A stretch of 64,000 bases of DNA from Limnomonas spitsbergensis (lineage: Eukaryota; Chlorophyta; Chlorophyceae; Chlamydomonadales), in the NCBI GenBank assembly GCA_037349105.1, contig JAYJMM010000017.1, positions 186,001-250,000 on the forward strand. Direction: 5' to 3'. This document shows, piece by piece, positions 1-11,600 of this stretch. The translations under genes and the position numbers were made by a program. Position 1 is the first letter of the stretch. Every line of letters begins with the position of its first letter. The notes beneath the pieces are model-generated. The model was given only the letters and a program-made list of their open reading frames with translations, did not search any database and was not told the origin of the DNA.

Positions 1-3000
1 GTTGAGAGAACCAACCAGGATGCCTCAGTCTCCGCAATCCTTCGCATGCAATCACACCATTGCATGAACAGACATGTATCGAGGCAGATACCAAGCATAT
101 GTCACCATGGCGTGCAATCAAAAGCCGGCCTATGTTATTTCAGTGAATGGTGTAGAATGCTGCTCGCGTGGCCTTGCCTAGAGCGGTTGAGGGAAGCAAC
201 CCGGATGCCTCAGTCTCCGCAATCCTTCGCATGCAATCACACCATTGCATGAACAGACATGTATCGAGGCAGATACCAAACATATGTCACCATGGCGTGC
301 TTTCAAAAGCCGGCCTATGTTATCTCAGTGAATGGTGTAGAATGCTTATCGCGTGGCCTTGCCTAGAGCGGTTGAGGGAACCAACTCGGATGCAGCCTCA
401 GTCTCCGCAATCCTTCGCATGCAATCACAAGTGTCATTGCATGAACAGACATGTATCGAGGCAGATACCAAACATATGTCACCATGGCGTGCTTTCAAAA
501 GCCGGCCTATGTTATTTCAGTGAATGGTGTAGAATGGTGCTCGCGTGGCCTTGCCTAGAGCGGTTGAGGGAACCAACCCGGATGCCTCAGTCTCCGCAAT
601 CCTTCGCATGCAATCACACCATTGCATGAACAGACATGTATCGAGGCAGATACCAAGCATATGTCACCATGGCGTGCAATCAAATGCCGGCCTATGTTAT
701 TTCAGTGAATGGTGTAGAATGCTGATCACGTGGCCTTGCCTAGAGCGGTTGAGGGAACCAACCAGGATGCCTCAGTCTCCGCAATCCTTCGCATGCAATC
801 ACACCATTGCATGAACAGACATGTATCGAGGCAGATACCAAGCATATGTCACCATGGCGTGCTGTTAAAAACCGGCCTATGTTATCTCAGTGAATGGTGT
901 AGAATGCTTATCGCGTGGCCTTGCCTAGAGCGGTTGAGGGAACCAACCAGGATGCCTCAGTCTCCGCCTTCCTTCGCATGCAATCACACCATTGCATGAA
1001 CAGACATGTATCGAGGCAGATACCAAGCATATGTCACCATGGCGTGCTTTCAAAAGCCGGCCTATGTTATCTCAGTGAATGGTGTAGAATGCTTATCGCG
1101 TGGCCTTGCCTAGAGCGGTTGAGGGAACCAACCAGGATGCCTCAGTCTCCGCCTCCCTTCGCATGCAATCACACCATTGCATGAACAGACATGTATCGAG
1201 GCAGATACCACGCATATGTCACCATGGCGTGCTTTTAAAAGCCGGCCTATGTTATCTCAGTGAATGGTGTAGAATGCTGATCGCGTGGCCTTGCCTAGAG
1301 CGGTTGAGAGAACCAACCAGGATGCCTCAGTCTCCGCAATCCTTCGCATGCAATCACACCATTGCATGAACAGACATGTATCGAGGCAGATACCAAGCAT
1401 ATGTCACCATGGCGTGCAATCAAAAGCCGGCCTATGTTATTTCAGTGAATGGTGTAGAATGCTTATCGCGTGGCCTTGCCTAGAGCGGTTGAGGGAAGCA
1501 ACCCGGATGCCTCAGTCTCCCGCAATCCTTCGCATGCAATCACACCATTGCATGAACAGACATGTATCGAGGCAGATACCAAACATATGTCACCATGGCG
1601 TGCTTTCAAAAGCCGGCCTATGTTATCTCAGTGAATGGTGTAGAATGCTGATCGCATGGCCTTGCCTAGAGCGGTTGAGGGAACCAACTCGGATGCAGCC
1701 TCAGTCTCCGCAATCCTTCGCATGCAATCACAAGTGTCATTGCATGAACAGACATGTATCGAGGCAGATACCAAACATATGTCACCATGGCGTGCTTTCA
1801 AAAGCCGGCCTATGTTATTTCAGTGAATGGTGTAGAATGGTGCTCGCGTGGCCTTGCCTAGAGCGGTTGAGGGAACCAACCCGGATGCCTCAGTCTCCGC
1901 AATCCTTCGCATGCAATCACACCATTGCATGAACAGACATGTATCGAGGCAGATACCAAGCATATGTCACCATGGCGTGCAATCAAATGCCGGCCTATGT
2001 TATTTCAGTGAATGGTGTAGAATGCTGATCACGTGGCCTTGCCTAGAGCGGTTGAGGGAACCAACCAGGATGCCTCAGTCTCCGCAATCCTTCGCATGCA
2101 ATCACACCATTGCATGAATAGACATGTATCGAGGCAGATACCAAGCATATGTCACCATGGCGTGCTGTTAAAAACCGGCCTATGTTATCTCAGTGAATGG
2201 TGTAGAATGCTTATCGCGTGGCCTTGCCTAGAGCGGTTGAGGGAACCAACCAGGATGCCTCAGTCTCCGCAATCCTTCGCATGCAATCACACCATTGCAT
2301 GAACAGACATGTATCGAGGGAGATACCAAGCATATGTCACCATGGCGTGCTTTCAAAAGCCGGCCTATGTTATCTCAGTGAATGGTGTAGAATGGTGCTC
2401 GCGTGGCCTTGCCTAGAGCGGTTGAGGGAACCAACCCGGATGCCTCAGTCTCCGCATTCCTTCGCATGCAATCACACCATTGCATGAACAGACATGTATC
2501 GAGGCAGATACCAAGCATATGTCACCATGGCGTGCTTTCAAAAGCCGGCCTATGTTATCTCAGTGAATGGTGTAGAATGCTTATCGCGTGGCCTTGCCTA
2601 GAGCGGTTGAGGGAACCAACCAGGATGCCTCAGTCTCCGCAATACTTCGCATGCAATCACACCATTGCATGAACAGACATGTATCGAGGCAGATACCAAG
2701 CATATAATGTCACCATGGCGTGCTTTTAAAAACCGGCCTATGTTATCTCAATGAATGGTAAAGAATGCTGATCGCGTGGCCTTGCCTAGAGCGGTTGAGG
2801 GAACCAACCAGGATGCCTCAGTCTCCGCATTCCTTCGCACACCATTGCATGAACAGACATGTATCGAGGCAGATACCAAGCATATGTCACCATGGCGTAC
2901 CTTTAGAAGCCGGCCTATGTTATCTCAGTGAATGGTGTAGAATGCTTATCGCGTGGCCTTGCCTAGAGCGGTTGAGGGAACCAACCCGGATGCCTCAGTC

Positions 3001-3776
3001 TCCGCAATCCTTCGCATGCAATCACACCATTGCATGAACAGACATGTATCGAGGCAGATACCAAGCATATGTCACCATGGCGTGCAATCAAAAGCCGGCC
3101 TATGTTATTGCACTATTTCAGTGAATGGTGTAGAATGCTTATCGCGTGGCCTTGCCTAGAGCGGTTGAGTGAACCAACCAGGATGCCTCAGTCTCCGCAA
3201 TCCTTCGCATGCAATCACACCATTGCATGAACAGACATGTATCGAGGCAGATGCCAAGCATATGTCACTATGGCGTGCAATCAAAAGCCGGCCTATGTTA
3301 TTTCAGTGAATGGTGTAGAATGCTTATCGCGTGGCCTTGCCTAGAGTGGTTGAGGGAACCAACCAGGATGCCTCTGTCTCCGCAATCCTTCGCATGCAAT
3401 CACACCATTGCATGAACAGACATGTATCGAGGCAGATGCCAAGCATATGTCACCATGGCGTGCAATCAAAATCCGGCCTATGTTATTTCAGTGAATGGTG
3501 TAGAATGCTTATCGCGTGGCCTTGCCTAGAGCGGTTGAGGGAACCAACCTGGATGCCTCAGTCTCCGCAATCCTTCGCATGCAATCACACCATTGCATGA
3601 ACAGACATGTATCGAGGCAGATACCAAGCATATGTCACCATGGCGTGCTTTTAAAAGCCGGCCTATGTTATTTCAGTGAATGGTGTAGAATGTTGATCGC
3701 GTGGCCTTGCCTAGAGCGGTTGAGTGAACCAACCAGGATGCCTCAGTCTCCGCAATCCTTCGCATGCAATCACACC
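1..3776. repeat. 185-bp tandem satellite, about 20 units
   Basis: The sequence repeats every 185 bases from the window edge to about 3776, with small indels in some units. Each unit holds an inverted repeat, CATGCAAT-CACACC-ATTGCATG, able to form an 8-bp stem. A marker variant (CAAGTGTCATTGC) near 429 recurs near 1732, so about seven units were duplicated as a block. The 89-residue open frames that overlap from unit to unit follow from the repeat and are not credible genes. The array stops about 75 bases before a good splice acceptor at 3850, so I infer it lies in an intron of the upstream gene. Confidence 0.9.
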
Positions 3777-3850
3777 AATGTCAGTGACTGAATGACATCC
3801 CTGCTGAAATCCCATCCTAACCTATATTCCGGCCACTTCATTGCCTACAG

Positions 3851-4152
3851 AAGTACCTCAGCACTTTGTGTCGTTGATTTCGTTTGCCATCAAGAAGTGG
3901 CTGAAGGGGAAGGCTGGACCTGGAGGTAGCAAGGACGTCTCCAGGGGAGATGAGCTGATCTTTAATGACCACACCCGATCTCTGCGCTGCTTTCTTACCG
4001 AGCGCATGCTGAGGGATGTCAAAGCCTTCAAGGTGATGGAGGACAACGATGACAACGGCTCGGGCGACTCGCTGTGGCCATGCTCAGGGCCCCCCCTTTC
4101 CATCAAACTGCTCCTCGAGCAGCCGGTTGGCAACGCTGAACTCTCTGATTGA
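3851..4152 (+). CDS. terminal exon of an unrecognised upstream gene
   Basis: A CTACAG acceptor ends at 3850. The frame then runs about 100 codons to a TGA at 4150-4152. The peptide has mixed composition (QHFVSLISFAIKKWLKG near the start, then a basic and acidic middle, ending VGNAELSD), unlike the repeat-derived frames around it. I do not recognise the family. The preceding intron would contain the 185-bp satellite. The opposite strand is also open across this stretch but has a low-complexity serine-rich translation, so I prefer the plus strand. Confidence 0.5.
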
Positions 4153-4400
4153 GTAGTGTGCTTCTTGATGGAGTACTGAGCTGCTTGTTTGAGTAGTGTG
4201 ATTCCTGATGGAGTAATGAGCTGGCTGTTTGAGAAACGTGCTTCATGATGGAGTACTGAGCTGCCTTTTTGAGTTCTAGCTTGCTTCCTGATGGAGGACT
4301 GAGCGGCATGTTTGAGTACTAGCATGCTTCCTGATGGAGGACTGAGCTGCCTGTTTGAGTAGTGTGTTTCGTGATGGAGGACTGAGCTTTCTGTTGGCAA
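4150..4400. repeat. degenerate about 40-bp repeats
   Basis: About six diverged units share GATGGAGTACTGAGCTG and TTTGAGTAGTGTG at roughly 40-43-base spacing, directly after the putative stop codon. They probably lie in the 3' untranslated or downstream region of the upstream gene. Confidence 0.7.
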
Positions 4401-5002
4401 CGGGAGGATTCTGATTGACTTGTGAGCTCTCGAATAAAGGAACAACGGCCCTGCCGAGCTTTCTGATTGAGAAATGAGCTTTCTGATTGAGTAGCGTGTG
4501 TCTTCTATGATTGCATAACTTGAGGGCATCGCTGATGGCTTGCTTCAAGTGTGTGCCTATTTCAACTCAGAAATCAGGCATCAAAATGTTCCGTATCATA
4601 TAATTTGACTCAAGACTCTATATTGCGGTTTTCAATTATTTAATGTTGAATGTGGATTTGGAATTAGTTGAGGAATTCAGTCGTTTTCTTCTGGAGTACA
4701 AGTACGGACGAATTAGGCCTTTAAACAACGATTTGATGTTGAATATAGGAATCAGGCCTTTTTACAACAATTTAATATAGGATAACCATGCATGGAAACA
4801 AATAGAGGAAACCCTGAATGGGTCGACACGCATTGGGAAAACCCTGGTATGGAAACAAATCAAGCAAGCCCTAAATGGGGAAACACGTCTTGAAAAACCC
4901 ACCGTGGTAGCCCAGAATGGGGGTTCACACATTCGGAAATCCCACAAATGGAAACAACAGTAGGGAGTCCTTAATGGGGGAACTGACTATTGGAATCCCA
5001 CG
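4401..5002. other. no gene seen, AT-richer spacer
   Basis: I see no supported exon here. From 4780 to 5000 there is a loose repeat built on AACCCTGAATGGG and GGAAACAAAT, which may be a diverged relative of the GC-rich array that follows. Confidence 0.5.
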
Positions 5003-5826
5003 CGTGTTCACCCACTGTGGCATCTCCCACGCGGGGTCCCATCGTCGCGGTCACCCATGCGGGGTCACACCACGCGGGTCCGCCCACCGTGGCGACACCC
5101 ACGCGTGTCCACCCAATGGTGTACCCCTTGGGTATACCCACGCGGGGGTGCGCGTGGGTCTAACCACGCGGGGTTCCATCGTCGCGGTCACCCATGCGGG
5201 GTCACACATCTGGGTTACACCACGCGGGTCCGCCCACCGTGGCGACACCCACGCGTGTTCACCCAATGGTGTACCCCTTGGGTATACCCACGCGGGGGTG
5301 CGCGTGGGTCTACCCACGCGGGGTTCCATCGTCGCGGTCACCCATGCGGGGTCACACATCTGGGTTACACCACGCGGGTCCGCCCACCGTGGCGACACCC
5401 ACGCGTGTTCACCCAATGGTGTACCCCTTGGGTATACCCACGCGGGGGTGCGCGTGGGTCTACCCACGCGGGGTTCCATCGTCGCGGTCACCCATGCGGG
5501 GTCACACATCTGGGTTACACCACGCGGGTCCGCCCACCGCGGCGACACCCACGCGTGTTCACCCAATGGTGTACCCCTTGGGTATACCCACGCGGGGGTG
5601 CGCGTGGGTCTACCCACGCGGGGTTCCATCGTCGCGGTCACCCATGCGGGGTCACACATCTGGGTTACACCACGCGGGTCCGCCCACCGTGGCGACACCC
5701 ACGCGTGTTCACCCAATGGTGTACCCCACGCGTACACCCACGCGGGAGGGGGATGGACCCACGTGGGGGGACCCACAGTTGTCGGGTGGCATCCCCACTG
5801 GGTGGCCGTGGGTACACCCACGCACA
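5003..5826. repeat. 150-bp GC-rich tandem array
   Basis: The word GGGTTCCATCGTCGCGG recurs at 5171, 5321, 5471 and 5621, an exact 150-base period, and the shorter word ACCCACGCG recurs within each unit. Because 150 is a multiple of three, several frames stay open on both strands (up to 383 codons). Their translations are repetitive and mutually overlapping, so none is called. It lies downstream of the last minus-strand exon I could place and may be in an intron or 3' region of that gene. Confidence 0.9.
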
Positions 5827-6021
5827 GTTTCCCCGACGCAAATCCAAAACCGACAATAAGTATGTGGACTCTTCGTGCGCTCTTCACTCCATAATCGAAG
5901 AAAAAGGCATAGCAGACTTCTGCTTGGATACCTTGGCTGCTAAAAGCTTATTTTCATGCCGATCAAGACGAATGAGGCCGAGAGAATCACATCTTCAGGG
6001 CGCCGACCGGGCATGTTTTAC
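5827..6021. other. downstream of minus-strand exon D; next exon unresolved
   Basis: The minus-strand gene should continue here after the donor at 6021-6020. An acceptor-like site near 5910 followed by an open frame towards the array is possible, but the phase and peptide are not convincing. Confidence 0.3.
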
Positions 6022-6169
6022 CATTTGTGGACATAACGGAGAATATGGGATAGATGAGAAAGGTGATGATGTCAATCGTGGAGGGGCTCTCAAAGCTGAA
6101 GGTCACGCCTCCAACACCACTTGCGTCAACGGCCACGCTGTTCGGCGGCAGCGGTGCAAATCCAGAAAT
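6022..6169 (-). CDS. proline-rich gene, exon D
   Basis: On the minus strand an acceptor CGCGCAG precedes ATTTCTGGATTTGCACC, and the exon ends at AAATG before GTAAAA. It is 148 bases long, entered in phase 0 and left in phase 1. The peptide (ISGFAPLPPNSVAVDASG..., then FSFESPSTIDIITF) reads like part of a secreted or extracellular domain, but I do not recognise the family. Its phase matches exon C exactly. Confidence 0.6.
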
Positions 6170-6358
6170 CTGCGCGGACGAGTGCGGCCATGTCAGTCAA
6201 ATGTTTAGGGTTAAGGATTTTGGGTTCAGGGTTTAGGATGTTGCGAGGAACGCCCTACCGGTAAGAGTGACAAGCATGTAATCGAAAAACACAAGCATGA
6301 GAAGGACAGACAACAACTTGGGGGCTGCGGAGTGTGTGGCAACGCAGCTTCAACGCAC

Positions 6359-6453
6359 CATGAAAATGGGGCCGCCTGATGTTGCGTCATAAGTAGCATC
6401 CAGGGGCTCGCCGTTGAAAATCAAGTTATTGACCTGGTTCAGTCCCGCAAGAC
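6359..6453 (-). CDS. proline-rich gene, exon C
   Basis: A CTCTCTGCAG acceptor opens a 95-base exon that closes at TTCATG before GTGCG. Two bases complete the serine codon split with exon B. The peptide is LAGLNQVNNLIFNGEPLDA followed by TYDATSGGPIFM. Both splice phases fit its neighbours, which is the main support. Family unknown. Confidence 0.6.
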
Positions 6454-6669
6454 CTGCAGAGAGTGGGGGACTGTGAGATGAAGATGCATGTGCAAGTGTG
6501 TGCTCATTGCACATCTAGGTGCACATCTCATCCCCTACAAACCTTGAACCCTAAAACCCAAACCAGGACGTACTGGCAGGATGCACTGCAACAGCAATCA
6601 CAAGACCAGCAGCAAAAACATGAGCAGAAACAGCTGGTAATACAACTACGGTAGCAACAGCAGACTCAC

Positions 6670-6802
6670 TGACTGGGAGGGTCACACGCGCCAGCTGGAA
6701 GTTAGGAACCCAGCCGTCAATCGGAACTGTGACGTCAAAAAGGAGCTTGGTGCAGTTTGCAGCAACAGCCTCTGAGGTGCCTAGGTAGGAAATTTCAAAC
6801 CC
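6670..6802 (-). CDS. proline-rich gene, exon B
   Basis: The acceptor TTCTGGCACAG precedes GGGTTTGAAATTTCC and the donor is a strong GTGAGT. The 133 bases encode GFEISYLGTSEAVAANC and on to VPNFQLARVTLPV. It is entered in phase 0, matching the end of exon A, and left in phase 1, matching exon C. A longer open frame runs on to 6551 past the donor, but its residues turn into hydrophobic low-complexity sequence, so splicing at GTGAGT is preferred. Confidence 0.6.
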
Positions 6803-6804
6803 CT

Positions 6805-7200
6805 GTGCCAGAAGCATACTTGATTCAGGCGAATGCACACTTGGCTGAGGCAAATGCATACTTGATTCAGGCGAATGCACACATGGCTGCTGCGAACGTC
6901 AGGCTAATGCATACTTGTATGTTTAGGCGAATGCACATTTGATTCAGGCGAAAGCACGCTGGTCATAGCAAAAACATCCTTGATTATAAAATGTTTGCAT
7001 AACAAGTGGATTAGGGTTTCTGGGCTTGTCGAGTAACAGCATGGGACTTGGGAGAGCCATTCAATAAATAGCAGGTTCAGAGTTCAGGGTGTTCAGGCAT
7101 ATCCAGCAACAGCTTGGGAGAGCCGTTCAATAAGCAGCAGGTATAGGGTTACGGCTTAAGCGATTAGGGTTTATCAAGCAGCAGCATGGTGGAGCCGTTT
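6805..7200. repeat. minus-gene intron with short diverged repeats
   Basis: Between 6819 and 6960 the phrase TTGATTCAGGCGAATGCACA repeats about every 24-40 bases. Between 7020 and 7200 a longer phrase (GGGAGAGCCGTTCAATAA with CAGCAGCATGG) recurs about three times. Both lie between minus-strand exons A and B. Confidence 0.6.
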
Positions 7201-7241
7201 AATAAGCATTCTCAATTGCATGTGCATGGCAGTCCACCTAC

Positions 7242-7834
7242 CAATTGTCCGTTCGAATTACAAGTGGCGTCCCAAGGAAAGCCGATTGCGCTCGGGGTTG
7301 GCGGTGAGGGTGAGGGCGAGGGCGAGGAGACAGGAGATGGAATTGGAGGGCTTGGCATTTCAGAGGCAAGGACTTGGGGCAGGGGCGGGGGGTATTGGGA
7401 CGGGGGGTAAGGGGGCGGGGGGCTGATCCAAGAGACAGGCGGGGGGGGTGATGGGGGGCTAGGTCCGGGAGGATATGGTGGGGGGGGGGAGAGGGGGGGG
7501 GAGAGGGGGGGGCTGGGGAAGGAAATGGAGGAGAAGGGGGTGATGGTGGGGGCGGGAGGACTGGGAGGGGGGGGGGTGGGGGAGGGCTTGGGGGGGGAGG
7601 CAATGGCGCAGGGGGACTAGGGCCTGGCGGAGGAGATGGTGCTGGCGGTTGGGGAGGAGAGGGCACTGGTGGGTAGGGCGGAGGAGGAGAAAGGGGTGCT
7701 GGTGGTGAGGGGTATGGAGGTGGAGATGGAGGTTTTCTTTTAAGTTCCCGGCTGTTGAGATGAGCACTGAGGGACAAGCCGTTAATTGCTGTCAATTCTG
7801 GAAAAATCACACCCGAAAGTCGTATTACCGGCAT
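7242..7834 (-). CDS. proline-rich (SPPPP) gene, first placed exon A
   Basis: Reading leftward from an ATG at 7834, the peptide starts MPVIRLSGVIFPELTAINGL and enters a long SPPPP/PPPSP tract, a hydroxyproline-type linker common in green algal wall and matrix glycoproteins. The exon ends at 7242 before GTAGGT. The reading frame that joins exon B in phase (ending GFPWDATCNSNGQL) differs from the frame of the N-terminal part, so one net frameshift must lie within the C-homopolymer runs between about 7440 and 7560. That is either a sequencing error or a missed intron. No signal peptide is visible, so the true start may be further upstream. It is divergent from the glycosyltransferase gene starting 443 bases away. 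Confidence 0.5.
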
Positions 7835-8277
7835 AGATTGATACCGGTATCGCTTGGCTTTTGCGAACCTCCAAAGCGAAGCACCTGAATATTATAAAGG
7901 GCCTCAAAGCGGACCCCCAGAGGCATCGAACGCAAAAATGAAACTAGCAGTGAGGGGTAATATATTTCCAGTTTTCAGCCCACTAACTTCGTGTGCGGCA
8001 CATGCACGTCGGGTGTTTGGCATGCCCGCTTGGCACGTTTGACAAGCAAGTGCACCGCGTGCTTGACGTACAAAGAAATACACCGCGTTCTTGACGGAAC
8101 AAACGAATGCGCTGCGTATTTATCGTAGTAACAGCGTACCCTACGTGGGCTAACCGTCGGCGCAGAACCAGAGTTTGAGGGTGCGGAATAACCATACCAG
8201 TGGCCACGGGCGCTAAGGCGTTTATTCTCAATCTTTCATCGGCATCGCAAGCCTTTCTTACGATGCCATGATTAGAA
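7835..8277. promoter_or_regulatory. divergent promoter region, copy 1
   Basis: This 443-base gap separates two head-to-head genes. A TATAAA sits at 7893-7898 on the plus strand, about 380 bases before the start codon. That is a candidate core promoter only if the 5' leader is long. The region is almost identical in copy 2. Assignment is by position only. Confidence 0.3.
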
Positions 8278-8693
8278 ATGAGACCTAGACGTGCTCTTGT
8301 AACCAAACAGCTCGGAAGCCGAGCTTGCGTCGTCTCCGTATGTCTAGTGGGTCTGTGGCTGATCGCCCCGTGGTGGCAGACGATGATGCAGGACCCCTAT
8401 AACGGGGTGCTTACGGAAATTCCGACCCTCTTGACGTTTCTGCCGACAGACTACCACGGCGCACAGATCTCAGGCAAAGTCGGGCTGATAGCTGACTGCC
8501 ACAAAGATAAAACCTGCACAGTGACTTATCACATGCCACTTCTACAGCGTTCTCCAATCTGGTCCACTGATGTGGCCTACGAGCATGGCATCGCCTATGT
8601 GAAGACTCGCAACTCTCAGATGCCCAGACGATCAAACTTCGTTGACACGGTCAAGATCCCAAGCTCTGACGACAACAGTATAAAAGGATTCAG
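8278..8693 (+). CDS. copy 1 exon 1: start, signal anchor, stem
   Basis: The ATG at 8278 follows an in-frame TGA at 8269-8271, so it is the first possible start. Residues 1-15 are basic (MRPRRALVTKQLGSR), and 16-33 form a short hydrophobic anchor (ACVVSVCLVGLWLIAPWW). There is no cleavage-like site, so a type II signal anchor is the best reading. The stem contains a cysteine pair (DCHKDKTC). The donor is CAG|GTAAGC, phase 2. Confidence 0.8.
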
Positions 8694-11600
8694 GTAAGCC
8701 TGCCCCCTGAGGCCTGCGGTCATGGCCCATGCATAGAGGCCCAGGCATAGAGGCCATGCAAAATGCCATGTACTCTGTCCATGCACAGCATGCTCGGCAG
8801 GCATCCTTCACACATGTGTCTGCACCGCATGTGCCGCTCTGCCATGCCAGCATCCCAGCTCCCGCCCAGGTTGCAAGCATGCGCCGGGTAGCAAGCAAAG
8901 TAATGTTAAATAGGTGTGCTTGCCTGGTGTGTCATGCCACGCATGCCATGGTAACCTGGTACCTAGTGCTAACCTGGTCCCACGGGTAACTTCCTGAACC
9001 CAGGCCTCACCGTATCGAGCTGTATCATGCCGTATCGTGGCACTTTGGTAGTACAATCCGGCTGAACTTGTGCCGTATCGCTCCGTATCGTGGCACTTTG
9101 GCAGTACAATCCGGCTGAACCTGTGCCTTATCGAGCCGTATCATACCGTATCGTGCTACCGTGTCATTCCATGCCTCTCCTGGTGCTTATCTTATACTCG
9201 CCTCTTGTGCTCTGCACGTGCAGCATCGAGGCATGGGTGCACATTGATGACAGCTTCATCAAGAGCTCCCAGCACACCCAGCCACCCTTGACCATCGTCT
9301 CCGCCGGCCCGATGAAGCTCGGCCTGCTGGACAAGGACATCCCTTTCTTCGGCGTTGAGCCCTCGGTGTTCGCCTCCACAGCCTCCTACTCAATCTCTGG
9401 AAACTCGCGTCTGGACTGCGCTGAAAACACTCTTGAACCCACGCTGCACCTTCAAGATATCGAGGAAGCCGCGAAAGGCTGCTCGTCCACTCCAGGTGGG
9501 TTGGGCTATGAGAGGGTGCCGTAACTCTTAACGCGCCCCCTGGAGGACGTAGCTTTCTTTCTTTCTTTCTTATCGATTCGTTGCGCAAGTGTTGCCTGGA
9601 CAAGTACCAATGTATCAAGTGCCCCCCCTCCCCCAAACACGCTCACCTGATGCACGGCCCTCATAAATGATCTTTGATCCTCTTTTCCCCGCTAACCACT
9701 CAACCCAAATCGCCCCCCTCCTTCCTCCCCCTAACACACAGGTTCTATGATCCACTTTCATGATCTATGATCCACTTTGCCCCCCTTACCACTGAACCCC
9801 AAATATGCCCCCCCCCTCTCCCTGCCCCCCCCCCACCACACAGGCTGCATGGCCTTCACAATGGATCTAAGATCCACTTTTTGTCCCTAACCACTAAACC
9901 CCAAACACCCCCCCCCCTTACCCCTTTCCCCACACGCGCACAGGCTGCATGGCCTTCACGATGGATCTAAGATCCACTTTTAATCCCTAACCACTGAACC
10001 CCAAACATCCCCCTTTCCCCCTTCCCCCTTTCCCCACACGCGCACAGGCTGCATGGCCTTCACGATGGATTAAAGATCCACTTTTGCCCCCAACCACTGA
10101 ACCCCAAATATCCCCCCCCCCTTTCCCCTTTCCCCACACGCGCACAGGCTGCATGGCCTTCACGATGGATTTAAGATCCACTTTTGCCCCCAACCACTGA
10201 ACCCCAAATATCCCCCCCCCCTTCCCCCTTTCCCCACACGTGCACAGGCTGCATGGCCTTCACGATGGATTTAAGATCCACTTTGCCCCCATACCACTGA
10301 ACCCCAAATATCCCCCCCCCCCTTTTCCCTTTCCCCACACGCGCTCAGGCTGCATGGCCTTCACGATGGATCTAAGATCTAAGGAGGTCTGGCTCTGCAG
10401 CTGGGTCCATAACATGCATCAGGAGGACAACTTTGCATCCGGCACCTCCCTTTCCTGGAAGCCGTCCCAGGACTCGTACGAGCGCTCCATCCCCACGAAT
10501 GAATGGTGAGGGACATATGTTGAGGTGTGAACAAACGAACAAAGTATTGAGACTACCAAGTGGAAGTAAGCAAAGTGATGGGGCCACCGGCTCCTGGTTT
10601 CTAGCGAGCGCTCCATCCCCACAAATGAATGGAAAAGGAAATATCTTGGGGTGTATACAAGCAAACAAAGTATTGAGACTACTAGGTGCAAGCAAGCAAA
10701 GTGATGGGGCGACCTGCACCTGGGTCTTACGAGCGCTTCATCCCTAGGAAGGAATGGTGAGGAAAGGGCTAGGAGGTGTAATGAAATGTGGAAGCATGCT
10801 AAGTGATGGGGCCGACAAGTGCAAATAAAGGAATTTAAGGGACCCCCAGCACCTGGAGTAGGGTGTCAATGCGCTCCTCCCTACCAAGGAACGGTAGGAA
10901 TTAAACTCCCAAGGTATAAGTATTAACAAAAACCAAGGAATGGTAGGAATTGAATCCCGTGCAACAGGACAGCACATGACCCAAGCAGCAAGCCAGACGC
11001 ATCTCAGGCTATGCTCCTGTGCCCTCCCGGGTGGAAACATTCAAGATACGGGATGTGCGAGGACGGGTCAAACGAGATGATGGGATTACGAGGAAGTGTA
11101 AGGGGACGGACGAAAGGCTGGCAGTGCCAGGACGGGGTACAGAAGATGATGGACCATACTGTATGAAGAAGGACAATAGGCTGGTGTTGCAAGGCCAGAT
11201 GATGGGATGACCAGGTACTGTAAGGGGACGGACGAAAGGCTGGCAGTGCCAGGACGGGGTACAGAAGATGATGGACCATACTGTATGAAGAAGGACAATA
11301 GGCTGGCGTTGTAAGGCCAGATGATGGGATGACCAGGTACTGTAAGGGGACGGACAAAAGGCTGGCAGTGCCAGGACGGGGTACAGAAGATGATGGACCA
11401 TACTGTATGAAGAAGGACAATGGGCTGGCGTTGCAAGGCCAGATGATGGGATGACCAGGTACTGTAAGGAGACGGACAAAAGGCTGGGTGCCAGGACGGG
11501 GTACAAAAGGTGATGGACCATACTGTATGAAGAAGGACAATAGGCTGGCGTTGCAAGGCCAGATTATGGGATGACCAGGTACTGTAAGGGGACGGACAAA

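Noticed and set aside
3858..4529. 223-codon minus-strand frame
   Set aside because: Low-complexity serine-rich translation over degenerate repeats; the plus-strand frame in the same place has a splice acceptor and better composition.
5051..6208. 325-, 278- and 383-codon frames in the 150-bp GC-rich array
   Set aside because: They are mutually overlapping on both strands with repetitive translations, no splice or start evidence and no family.
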